From the NCBI GenBank assembly GCA_964405235.1, contig CAYONG010000135.1, positions 1 to 64,000 of the forward strand: a DNA stretch of 64,000 nt. Direction: 5' to 3'. The notes beneath the pieces were generated by a model that saw only the letters and a program-made list of their open reading frames with translations, searched no databases and was not told where the DNA came from. This document shows positions 30,233 through 37,606 of the stretch, in pieces. The stretch's first letter is position 1. Each line of letters opens with the position of its first letter. The DNA comes from WS-11 sp964405235 (GTDB taxonomy: Bacteria; Eisenbacteria; RBG-16-71-46). Both the position numbers and the translations under genes were made by a program.

Positions 30233-31186
30233 CTAGAAACGCCCCTGGGTGTGTAGCTGATCGGCCGCGTGTGCCAGGTAGAGGAGGCCGGTGAGGCTCA
30301 GGGCCGGCCCGAGCAGCAGTCCGAGCGTCCGCCACCGCGACATGACGAGCTGATCGCCCGCGGGCGGTGCGTCCGAGACCAGGACGAAATCCAACAGGCC
30401 CCCGCCGTCCACCCACAGGTCTACGTCGCCCGGGAAGGGACGTCCGGGCGCCCGGCGCTCGATCCCGAACGGGCCGGTTCTCTTGGGCGGGATGCTCTCC
30501 GGCGCCCCCGCGGGCTCCACATCCGGCTCCTCCGCCCGCTCCGGGACCAGATAGATCGCCTGTTGGGGGCGGCCCGAGACCATTTGGACCACGTCATCGG
30601 TGCCGGTGCGCACCAGCTCCATCTCGGGCGACAGCTCGTACGGCCTCGCGCGCCGGACTTGGCCGACGACGTGCGTCTGGGCCCCGGCGAACAGGGCGTG
30701 TTCGGTGAGCACCATCGGCATGCCACGGTGCTTGAGCAGGAGGACGTCCGCCGAGCGACCCAGCAGGGCGGCAAGCCGCTCACTCACGCTCTCGTCTGGC
30801 GCGATCTCCCGGCGCCCGGTCTCGGAGACGACCCAGCGTCCCGCGCCCGCCATGACCCGCGCGCTGGTGTCGCCGCTGACGATCCGGAATGGACGGCGCT
30901 CTTCGACCACAGTCGCCCTGGCCGCGCCGCTGCCCTGCACCTCGAGCCGGTACCCGGCGCACGGCCTCCCCGTGAGCGGCGAGAAGAGCGGGCTGTCGAG
31001 AAGGACGCGGCCGCGCGTGTGGATGAATCCGACCGGCTCTTCGTCGAGTGGGCGCTCGCTCAGCTTTTCGAACTGCCGCCGCAGGCGAAACGTGCGAAGC
31101 CCGTCACTGAATATCGGAGCACCTCCGGCGACCGCGAGCGCGGCGAAGGCGGCCCCAGCAATGGTGGGCTGCAGGAGGATTTCCAT
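30233..31186 (-). CDS. second GIDE-domain-like membrane protein
   Basis: A 317-residue paralogue of the next gene: N-terminal membrane helix, FSPLTGRPCAGYRLEVQ (equivalent to FSGKPCAYWEVDV in the neighbour), VLTEHALFAGAQTHVVGQVRRA and a C-terminal helix (RTLGLLLGPALSLTGLLYLA). A Pro/Glu-rich insertion of about 60 residues separates the domain from the last helix. No RING domain. Forms a GIDE-GIDE-LemA group with its neighbours. The start at ATG 31186 has only a weak ribosome site. Confidence 0.65.
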   Translation of the reverse strand: MEILLQPTIAGAAFAALAVAGGAPIFSDGLRTFRLRRQFEKLSERPLDEEPVGFIHTRGRVLLDSPLFSPLTGRPCAGYRLEVQGSGAARATVVEERRPFRIVSGDTSARVMAGAGRWVVSETGRREIAPDESVSERLAALLGRSADVLLLKHRGMPMVLTEHALFAGAQTHVVGQVRRARPYELSPEMELVRTGTDDVVQMVSGRPQQAIYLVPERAEEPDVEPAGAPESIPPKRTGPFGIERRAPGRPFPGDVDLWVDGGGLLDFVLVSDAPPAGDQLVMSRWRTLGLLLGPALSLTGLLYLAHAADQLHTQGRF

Positions 31187-31288
31187 GGTGCGAGGGTTAT
31201 CGGCCCCTCGCACCCCTCGCCTGAGTCCGAAACAGAGTGCAGGCAGGAGGTTCCCGGCCGCGTGAGCGGCCCGGGCGTTCGGGGCGGC

Positions 31289-32068
31289 TCAGCGCGCGCT
31301 GGCGAGCGCCCGACCCCCGTCTATCGAGCAGCAGGTGCCGGTGATCCAGCCGGCCTCGTCGGCCAGGAGATACAGGACCAGCGATGCGACCTCGTCCGGG
31401 GTCCCCACCCGGCCGATGGGATGGGTCCCCTTCGAGCGCTCGAGGAAGGCGGCGTAGTCGGGAATCGCCTGGGTGACGGTGTGGAGCTCGGTCACCACGA
31501 CGCCCGGATTCACCGCGTTGACCCGCACACAGTGCGGCGCCAGATCGAGGGCCGCACACTGGGTGAACATGTCGACGCCGGCCTTGCTGACGCAGTAGGC
31601 CATGAGCCCAGCATAGGGACGGAGCCCCGCGACCGACGAGATGCTCACCACGCTCCCCTTGCGCTTGATCAACTCGGGGGCCGCAGCGCGCGTGAGCAGG
31701 TAGACCGACTTGAGGTTCGAGTCCACCATGCGGTCCCACTCGGCCGGGACCGTCCCGAGGAGCCCGAGACCGGGCCCGATGACCCCCGCCGCGTTCACCA
31801 GGTGGTCGAGCCCGCCGAAACGCCCGGCTGCGGTCGCCACCCACGTGGCGCAGACCGCTTCGTCACGCACGTCGCCCTCGACCGCGATCGCGGTGCCACC
31901 CGCCGACTCGATGCTCGAGACCACCTCGGCCAGCCGTTCGCGTCGCCGGCCGGTGGCCACGATGCGGGCGCCCTCGGCGCCGAGGGCGAGCGCGCACGCG
32001 CGGCCGATGCCGCTGCTCGCGCCGGTCACCAGCGCGACGCGGTCCTTGAATCGTATGCCTTGCGACAT
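31289..32068 (-). CDS. short-chain dehydrogenase/reductase
   Basis: Classical SDR oxidoreductase of 259 residues. Cofactor motif TGASSGIGRA, NAAG (LVNAAGVIG), catalytic Ser in SVVSISSVAG, and Tyr/Lys in YCVSKAG are all present. The C-terminal ITGTCCSIDGG is normal for the FabG-like group. The basic residues after the first strand (TGRRRERL) suggest NADP preference. Substrate unknown. A strong ribosome site (GAGGGGG) precedes the ATG. Confidence 0.88.
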   Translation of the reverse strand: MSQGIRFKDRVALVTGASSGIGRACALALGAEGARIVATGRRRERLAEVVSSIESAGGTAIAVEGDVRDEAVCATWVATAAGRFGGLDHLVNAAGVIGPGLGLLGTVPAEWDRMVDSNLKSVYLLTRAAAPELIKRKGSVVSISSVAGLRPYAGLMAYCVSKAGVDMFTQCAALDLAPHCVRVNAVNPGVVVTELHTVTQAIPDYAAFLERSKGTHPIGRVGTPDEVASLVLYLLADEAGWITGTCCSIDGGRALASAR

Positions 32069-32233
32069 GTCCCCCTCACTCGTCGTGGGTAATCCCGTCG
32101 GGTGATCCCAGACATCGCGCGGACGCTCCCGCGCCCCGGCACCCTAGCCGAGGCGCTCGGCGGGCGTCCATCCGTTGCCTGGGGGAGCCGGGCAGAGGTT
32201 GAGAGCCTGCCCACCGGAGCGCATCATACGGCG

Positions 32234-32785
32234 ATGCGGATGATCGGACAGGAATTCGAGGCTCTGGCGGACGATCTCGACGCGACGATCGCCGAAATCC
32301 TCGCGGCGATCGGACAGGCCTCCGGACGGTGGGAACACGGCCGGCCCGGCAGTTGGACGGTCGGCCACCACGCCGCGCACGTCGGCATCACCCTGCTGCG
32401 GACGGCCGAGGATCTCGAAGCAGCGGAGCGGTCGTTGCGCGCCGGGACGCTCGCGCCGGTGCCGACGAAGCGCGACCCGATCCAGAGACTGTTCGTGTGG
32501 CTGGTCGCGGGACGCGGATTCATGCCGCGCGGCGGAAAGACCGCGGGCTGGGCGGTGCCGCCCGAACGGCCCGACCTGCGGCACGCGCTCGATGCGCTGC
32601 GGCAGGGGGCGGACCGCCATCGCGTCCTCGGTGCGCGACTTGACGCCGGAGAGCGGGACCGGCTCTGGATCGCAAACCCGTTCAAGGCGGGCTGGCATTA
32701 CCGCATGCCGGAGGTGGTGCGGGTCCAGGCAGTCCATGCGCGGCACCACGCGAAACAGATCGCGCAGATCGCGGTCCAATCCTGA
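32234..32785 (+). CDS. DinB-like four-helix protein
   Basis: About 183 residues with the pattern of the DinB/YfiT metal-binding four-helix superfamily: WTVGHHAAHVG contributes a His near the first helix, and HARHHAKQIAQI near the C-terminus contributes two more, the usual three-His nickel/zinc site. Family members are thiol-dependent transferases or hydrolases; the partner thiol here is unknown. Start uncertain: ATG 32234 or 32240 is preferred over a 44-residue upstream extension with no conservation signs. Confidence 0.7.
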   Translation: MRMIGQEFEALADDLDATIAEILAAIGQASGRWEHGRPGSWTVGHHAAHVGITLLRTAEDLEAAERSLRAGTLAPVPTKRDPIQRLFVWLVAGRGFMPRGGKTAGWAVPPERPDLRHALDALRQGADRHRVLGARLDAGERDRLWIANPFKAGWHYRMPEVVRVQAVHARHHAKQIAQIAVQS

Positions 32786-32986
32786 TCAATCCGCCTTCTT
32801 CTCCCGCTCCCGCTGCTCGCGGCGCTCCTGTGCCCGGCCCTTGCGATAGCCGTACGCGTAGACGAGCGCGGCCGCGACCACGTGGAGCAGCCACCATGCG
32901 GGCTTCATGAACTGCAACCCATCCGGCAGTAGCGAGCCCGACCCATTCAAGATCACCATTGGGCGAGAGTCCGCCTCATGCGACAC
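32786..32986 (-). CDS. small single-span membrane protein
   Basis: Up to 66 residues with one hydrophobic helix (AWWLLHVVAAALVYAYGY) and a highly charged C-terminal tail (RKGRAQERREQREREKKAD). It starts 6 bp after the Nudix stop on the same strand. No family recognised. The ATG at 32908 would give a 40-residue form; the start is uncertain because no candidate has a good ribosome site. Confidence 0.45.
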   Translation of the reverse strand: MSHEADSRPMVILNGSGSLLPDGLQFMKPAWWLLHVVAAALVYAYGYRKGRAQERREQREREKKAD

Positions 32987-32992
32987 CGGGGC

Positions 32993-33448
32993 TCATCGGC
33001 TCCGGCCCCCAAGGCTCTTGAGGAACTCGCGATCGCCTGCCAGGACGGTGTCGAGGTCGATGGCGTCGGGCGTCAGCCAGCGCGCCGCATGCACCGCCGC
33101 GCTGGGTGTGAACTCGAACGTGGCCAGCTCGCAGCGCACGAAGCTGACCTCGACCTCGAGCCCGTGCGGGTAGTCGTGGGTGTCCACATCGAGCACCTCG
33201 TGCGCCGTGGCGTGGACGCCCAGTTCCTCGCGGATCTCGCGGACCAGCGCGTACCCGGGGCTCTCGCCCGCCTCGATCTTGCCGCCCGGCAGCTCCCACT
33301 GGAGCCCGAGCGGGCCTCCCGGAGGTCGCTGGGTCAGCAGCAGCCGCGCGTCGCGCCATACCACCGCGGCCACAACGCGAATGCGCCGGCCGGCGAAGGA
33401 CACGGGCGGGTGCTGGGCGTGCGGGGCCGGCCCAAGCTCATCGCTCAT
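32993..33448 (-). CDS. Nudix hydrolase, MutT-like (8-oxo-dGTP diphosphatase type)
   Basis: A 151-residue Nudix protein. The complete Nudix box GGKIEAGESPGYALVREIREELGV provides the metal-binding REIREE residues. The flanking strands (RLLLTQRPPGGPLGLQWELPGG) are typical of MutT enzymes that remove oxidised nucleotides. The start at ATG 33448 has CCGGAGGA five bases upstream; the longer frame is low-complexity. A small membrane gene follows 6 bp downstream. Confidence 0.88.
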   Translation of the reverse strand: MSDELGPAPHAQHPPVSFAGRRIRVVAAVVWRDARLLLTQRPPGGPLGLQWELPGGKIEAGESPGYALVREIREELGVHATAHEVLDVDTHDYPHGLEVEVSFVRCELATFEFTPSAAVHAARWLTPDAIDLDTVLAGDREFLKSLGGRSR

Positions 33449-33536
33449 CGGGTCCTCCGGAGGCCGTTTCCACGCCGTCGCCTCGGTCGGCACGCCGCAC
33501 GGGATGTGCACAGCATGGCATCCGATCCGAACGCGT

Positions 33537-34160
33537 TCAAGCGCGCGGTGTCCGTCCGAATCCGAACATCTCGAGGAGCGCCGTCCCGAGCCCCGCCCGT
33601 CGCCGGACCCCGGGGTCAGGGGCGGGTAGATCCCGAAGGGCAAGCTCCACGTCGCGCTCGAAGCGCTGGAGGTAGTTACGCACGCCACGCTCGCGCGCCT
33701 TGAGCGCGTCGGCTGCCGCGCGATGGAGCAGTGTCGCGTCGCGGGCCGGGAGTTGACGCTGGTGCCGGAGTCGGTTGGGCACACGCAGGTAGCCGGGTGG
33801 CGTGTCCACCAGCAGCGGGGAGCGGGCGAGCGCCCACAGATCGCACGCGCGCTCGCCGCGCGGCACCAGGCCGCGCGCCTGGAGCAGGTGGGTGAACTCG
33901 TGGGCGATGATAAAGGCGTCCAGCCGCCGCGGCCTCACCCACACACCCGGATGATCGGGATGGAGCGACCCCCAGCCGAGCACGCCCGGCTTGCGCACCA
34001 GCCCCACGCGCACGGTGATACCGTCCAGCTCGGGGAAGAACCCGCGCACGAACTCCAGGCGCTCGCGGATGCGCTCGCGGTACGAGGAGCGGAGCGCCAG
34101 CCGGGAGAAGCGCCAGCGCGGAGGGCTGGGCCCGAAATCGATTGCGAGCTGCTCCAACAC
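33537..34160 (-). CDS. putative zinc metallopeptidase (HEFTH motif)
   Basis: A 207-residue protein with a single HExxH site, IIAHEFTHLLQARG, followed at a distance by ERACDLWALA, which could give the third ligand. The region before it (GVLGWGSLHPDHPGVWVRP) suggests a small minimal metallopeptidase of the SprT/gluzincin type. The C-terminal third is Arg-rich and helical. No signal peptide, so cytoplasmic. The GTG start at 34160 is the furthest upstream option. Function unassigned. Confidence 0.65.
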   Translation of the reverse strand: MLEQLAIDFGPSPPRWRFSRLALRSSYRERIRERLEFVRGFFPELDGITVRVGLVRKPGVLGWGSLHPDHPGVWVRPRRLDAFIIAHEFTHLLQARGLVPRGERACDLWALARSPLLVDTPPGYLRVPNRLRHQRQLPARDATLLHRAAADALKARERGVRNYLQRFERDVELALRDLPAPDPGVRRRAGLGTALLEMFGFGRTPRA

Positions 34161-34229
34161 GGGCGCCCGGCGCCGCGGCCGTGCGGAGCGACGGTCCGTG
34201 CGTGCCCGTGCGAGCGATCCGCTCAGGCG

Positions 34230-34697
34230 CTAGCCCACCCGGGGCGCGATCGGACCGTACTCGAGACTTCCGATGGCGGGACCCGCCTCGCGCATCGGCG
34301 CCCAGGTCACCAGCGGAAAATCGTTGTGGAAGACAATGGTGCGGGTTTCGCCCCGATCGAGTTTGATCTGGATGGACGAGGACCGGGAGCTGACGACTTC
34401 GTCGATGTTCTTGAACCAGCGGGTGATTGTCACATCGTGGGTGCCGACGCTCAGGCCTTCGTAGGCATGACGCCGATCCCCACGCCGATCCCTGCGGACG
34501 GTCACCTGCGAGCCGCCGTCCAGTGTGACCTGGACAGAGTCGACCAGCCCGTTCTGCCGCACGAGCACCTCGATGCGCCCGCTGTTGGCGGCGGGGCAGG
34601 TCGGGCACTTGCCCACATCCTGGAAGCACGAGACGAGCGCCAGGGCGACGAGAGCGATGGGGGCGACAAGCAGACGACTCCAGGCGACGCGGGGCAT
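34230..34697 (-). CDS. predicted lipoprotein of unknown function
   Basis: A 155-residue protein with a lipoprotein signal (RLLVAPIALVALALVSC) and CPTC just after the anchored Cys. The rest looks like an immunoglobulin- or PEGA-like beta-sandwich (GRIEVLVRQNGLVDSVQVTLDGG, HAYEGLSVGTHDVTI). Proteins of this shape often bind at the outer surface. ATG 34697 has GGAGA in front. It is divergent from the glycosyltransferase, and the 207-bp gap holds a 13-bp tandem repeat. Confidence 0.7.
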   Translation of the reverse strand: MPRVAWSRLLVAPIALVALALVSCFQDVGKCPTCPAANSGRIEVLVRQNGLVDSVQVTLDGGSQVTVRRDRRGDRRHAYEGLSVGTHDVTITRWFKNIDEVVSSRSSSIQIKLDRGETRTIVFHNDFPLVTWAPMREAGPAIGSLEYGPIAPRVG

Positions 34698-34781
34698 GGC
34701 GATCTCCAGGCGGACTGGTTGAGGCGGGGAGTGGGTCGGTTGGCAGGAAAGGTACGCAAGGGGACCCGGCTCTGTCCATCT

Positions 34782-34833
34782 GCGGTTCGGGGCAGCGGTT
34801 CGGGGCAGCGGTTCGGGGTGGCGGATCGGGCCG
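34782..34833. repeat. four tandem copies of a 13-bp unit
   Basis: The unit GCGGTTCGGGGCA is repeated at 34782, 34795, 34808 and 34821, the last two copies with base changes. It lies between divergent start codons (34697 and 34905), so it may affect promoter spacing or bind a regulator. Confidence 0.8.
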
Positions 34834-34904
34834 GCGCGGGGACATGGCCGGTCCCGGCTGGCGTGGTTGGACAAGCGCGGCGCGGCCCGGCAGACTCCCA
34901 CCAT

Positions 34905-35714
34905 ATGGACACGCCCCCGACGGCATCGCGCGCGCCCCTCCCGTGGCCGGCCGCCGCCCGCGCCGGGACCCCGCCCGACGACGCTTCGGCGGCCGAGCGG
35001 CTGGCGCCCGAGCTCTCGGTCGTCATTCCCGCCTACAACGAGCGGGAGAACATTGTTCCGCTCTTCGATGAGCTGCGCGAGGCGCTCGCCCGGGCGGGAC
35101 GCAGATACGAGATCGTGATGGTGGACGACGGGAGCCGGGACGGCACTGCGGAATGGCTGGTGCGCGAAGCGGCGCGCGACCCGCGGGTCGTGCCCGTGCT
35201 TCTGGCGGGGAACCACGGCCAGAGCGCCGCAATAGCCGCCGGCCTTCGCCACGCACGAGGAGCCGTGATCGTGACGCTCGACGCGGACCTCCAGAACGAC
35301 CCTGCCGACCTGCCCAAACTGCTCGCGGCGCTCGAGTCGGCCGACGTGGTCTCGGGAGTGCGCGCGCGGCGCCAGGATGATTGGCTCCGCCAGGTCTCTT
35401 CTCGGATCGCGAACGGCGTGCGGCGCAAGGTGCTGGGCGATCCGCTCACCGATATCGGCTGCTCGTTCAAGGCCTACCGGCGTGAAGCTCTCGATGGGAT
35501 CCCGATGTTCACGGGCGCCCATCGGTTCCTGCCCGCGCTGTGCATGTTCCGCGGCGCGCGCCTGGTCGAGGTGCCCCTCTCGCACCGGCCACGCCGCCAC
35601 GGCGTCTCCAAGTACGGCGTGGGCAACCGGCTGTGGCGGGGGCTCTACGATCTGATCGGCGTCCGCTGGCTCAAGTCGCGGATGCTGCGCTATCGGGAGC
35701 GCGAGCCTCGGTAG
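34905..35714 (+). CDS. family 2 glycosyltransferase, dolichyl/undecaprenyl-phosphate mannosyltransferase type
   Basis: A 269-residue GT2 enzyme like DPM synthase or ArnC: LSVVIPAYNERENIVPLFDEL, EIVMVDDGSRDGT, the metal site LDADLQNDPADLP, the FKAYRR helix and HRPRRHGVSKYG. It has no C-terminal membrane spans, so it probably charges undecaprenyl phosphate from the cytoplasmic side. The acceptor is inferred. A 37-residue Pro/Ala N-terminal extension precedes the fold. Monocistronic. Confidence 0.88.
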   Translation: MDTPPTASRAPLPWPAAARAGTPPDDASAAERLAPELSVVIPAYNERENIVPLFDELREALARAGRRYEIVMVDDGSRDGTAEWLVREAARDPRVVPVLLAGNHGQSAAIAAGLRHARGAVIVTLDADLQNDPADLPKLLAALESADVVSGVRARRQDDWLRQVSSRIANGVRRKVLGDPLTDIGCSFKAYRREALDGIPMFTGAHRFLPALCMFRGARLVEVPLSHRPRRHGVSKYGVGNRLWRGLYDLIGVRWLKSRMLRYREREPR

Positions 35715-35794
35715 CGGGGTTCGGCACCCCGCGCCACCGCAACGGGCTGCCAGGCCCGCACGAGATCGGTGGCAAGGGTCGTTCCAGATTGCGT

Positions 35795-35823
35795 TTGGCG
35801 CGTCTCTTCCATCGGTCTATAGT
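35795..35823 (+). promoter_or_regulatory. sigma70-type promoter for the small outer-membrane protein
   Basis: TTGGCG (35795-35800) and TATAGT (35818-35823) with a 17-bp spacer, 63 bp before the ATG. Good match to consensus in both hexamers and spacing. Confidence 0.6.
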
Positions 35824-35886
35824 GCGGGTCGCTCCCCGGCGAACCGGCCGCCTGTGTCAACGGACTGACCAAGAGGAGTGTGCTGT

Positions 35887-36432
35887 ATGCGCTGGCTCAC
35901 ACGGATGTCCCTGGTGGCGCTGTCGAGTGCCGCCATCGCCCCCACTGCTTCGGCGATGAAGCTCATCGCGGTCGACGTGATGACCTCGACGGTGAAGCAG
36001 GAGGGGCAGAGCTCGTTCTCGGGTGTCGCCCTGCGCGCGCGGATGACGTCGCCCATCTTCATCCAGGGCATCGAGTTTATGCCGACGGTCGAATACTGGC
36101 GCAACGCCAGCAGCCTCGAGCCGTTCGGCATCCGCACCGCGCGCAAGGACGCCACCATCGCGGTGGATGTCCGATACGCGCTAAAATCGACCGGGACCAA
36201 ACCCTACGTGGGCGCGGGCTACGCGATTCATTTTCTCTCGAGCTCGGTGGACGCCCCTACACTGGGGCTCAACGACGAGACCCACGCGCTGGTCAAGGGC
36301 GGGTTCGGGTTCCTGGGCGGGCTGGCGTTCCCGCTCACCCAGAAGATCGAGAACTTCCTCGAGCTCAAGTACCACCACGTCCCCAGCTACCGGCAGTTTA
36401 AGTTCAGCTGGGGGCTGGCGATCAACCTGTAG
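35887..36432 (+). CDS. outer-membrane beta-barrel protein
   Basis: A 181-residue protein with a signal peptide (LTRMSLVALSSAAIAPTASA) and alternating amphipathic strands ending in an aromatic-rich C-terminus (FKFSWGLAINL) suitable for BAM recognition. The segment KPYVGAGYAIHF is typical of OmpW/OprF-like small barrels. Function unknown. GAGGAG lies upstream of the ATG at 35887, and a good promoter sits at 35795-35823. Confidence 0.75.
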   Translation: MRWLTRMSLVALSSAAIAPTASAMKLIAVDVMTSTVKQEGQSSFSGVALRARMTSPIFIQGIEFMPTVEYWRNASSLEPFGIRTARKDATIAVDVRYALKSTGTKPYVGAGYAIHFLSSSVDAPTLGLNDETHALVKGGFGFLGGLAFPLTQKIENFLELKYHHVPSYRQFKFSWGLAINL

Positions 36433-36505
36433 AGCGCGCAGGGTCGCGGGCAGTGGAGACGAGGGACGGGTCCCCGATGGGCTCGTCGCTCGAGACCGGC
36501 CGGCT

Positions 36506-36871
36506 TCAGTACGAGTACCCGAGCAGGCCCGGGTCCGGCATCAGGTCGGGGCTCCAGGCGTCGGGCATGAGCTCGACCTCGCACTCCTGCGGCACCACGC
36601 TCGTCACCGCCTGCTTCACGTCCGCGATCATCTGCGGGGCGTAGGGGCAGAATGGGGTGGTCAGCATCATGCGGATGAGCGTCTTCGGGGGCTCGAGGAA
36701 TATCACCTCCCGGATCAGCCCCAGGTCGATGACCGACAGGTTGATCTCGGGGTCCATCACGGTCTCGAGCGCCGAACGGACCGCCATCTCCTGCTGGGAC
36801 GGGGCGCTGGTGCTGGCGGGTTCCCCGGCGGCGGGCGGGGCCACGGGCGCGTCCTTCGTCTCGTCGCTCAT
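36506..36871 (-). CDS. MIP18/DUF59 family Fe-S assembly protein (SufT-like)
   Basis: A 121-residue protein of the PaaD/SufT/MIP18 family, which helps deliver Fe-S clusters to targets. Conserved features: ALETVMDPEINLSVIDLGLI, LTTPFCPYAPQM with the reactive Cys, and an acidic C-terminus. A 30-residue Pro/Ala-rich disordered segment precedes the domain. Last gene of the SUF operon; its start overlaps the Rieske stop by one base (TGATG). Confidence 0.88.
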   Translation of the reverse strand: MSDETKDAPVAPPAAGEPASTSAPSQQEMAVRSALETVMDPEINLSVIDLGLIREVIFLEPPKTLIRMMLTTPFCPYAPQMIADVKQAVTSVVPQECEVELMPDAWSPDLMPDPGLLGYSY

Positions 36872-37194
36872 CACAGGGCCACCTGGATCTCGTCGCCCTG
36901 GACACGGACGGAGTAGGTCGTGACCGGGGTGGTCGCGGGCATCCCAAGCACCACACCGGTGCGGATGTCGAACTTCGCGCCGTGCCGCGGGCACTCGATG
37001 ACGTGATCCTCGATCAGCCCCTCGGCCAGCGGTCCGCCATCGTGCGTGCAGACGTCGTCCATCGCGTGGTAGGCGCCGGCGACGTTGAATACCGCGATCT
37101 CCTGATCGCCGATGCGCATCACCTTGACGCCGCCGGGCGCGATCTCGCCCACCTTCGCCACGGTCGTGTACGCGCCGGCCTTCGTTCCGCTCAT
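36871..37194 (-). CDS. Rieske [2Fe-2S] ferredoxin-like protein
   Basis: A 107-residue soluble Rieske protein. The two cluster motifs are CTHDGG (Cys, His) and CPRHGAKF (Cys, His), giving the Cys2His2 ligation. Similar proteins serve as ferredoxin components for oxygenases, and copies inside SUF operons (after sufU) are common. The start is ATG 37194, preceded by GAGGGGAGGGG. Probably receives a cluster from the SUF machinery or takes part in it. Confidence 0.9.
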   Translation of the reverse strand: MSGTKAGAYTTVAKVGEIAPGGVKVMRIGDQEIAVFNVAGAYHAMDDVCTHDGGPLAEGLIEDHVIECPRHGAKFDIRTGVVLGMPATTPVTTYSVRVQGDEIQVAL

Positions 37195-37207
37195 CAAGCC
37201 CCTCCCC

Positions 37208-37606
37208 TCAATCGTCTTCGCCGGGCCACTGGTGGAGGCCGTAGACGCCCGACTTCAGCGTCTTCAGCGCCAGCATCCCGCACTTGAGCCGCACCGGACC
37301 CAGATCGATACCGAGCATCTCGAGCATGTCGTCGCGTGAGAGCTTGCGCACCTCGTCGAGCGTTCTGCCCTCCACCGCCTCGCACAACATCGAGGCCGCG
37401 GCCAGGCTGATCGAGCAGCCGACGCCCGAGAACCGCACCTGCTCGATGCGATCGTCCTTGACCATCACGTCCATGCGGAGACGATCGCCGCACAGGGGAT
37501 TGGCGTCCTCGAAGGTGATGTCGGGATGCTCGAGTGTGCCGCGGTTGCGCGGATGCTTGTAGTGGTCGAGGATGTTCTCCCTGAACAGGTCGTCCATCCC
37601 GCTCAT
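37208..37606 (-). CDS. sufU: SUF sulfur-relay/scaffold protein SufU
   Basis: A 132-residue zinc-binding IscU-like protein that accepts persulfide sulfur from SufS. The three conserved cysteines are in NPLCGDR, GVGCSIS and RLKCGML, with Asp in the first motif. This is the Gram-positive-type SufU, distinguished from IscU by the longer linker before the last Cys. Its ATG overlaps the sufS stop (ATGA). Confidence 0.92.
   Translation of the reverse strand: MSGMDDLFRENILDHYKHPRNRGTLEHPDITFEDANPLCGDRLRMDVMVKDDRIEQVRFSGVGCSISLAAASMLCEAVEGRTLDEVRKLSRDDMLEMLGIDLGPVRLKCGMLALKTLKSGVYGLHQWPGEDD

Noticed and set aside
30269..32092. 607-residue plus-strand ORF spanning several genes
   Set aside because: Crosses three minus-strand genes with family motifs; no motif or ribosome site of its own.
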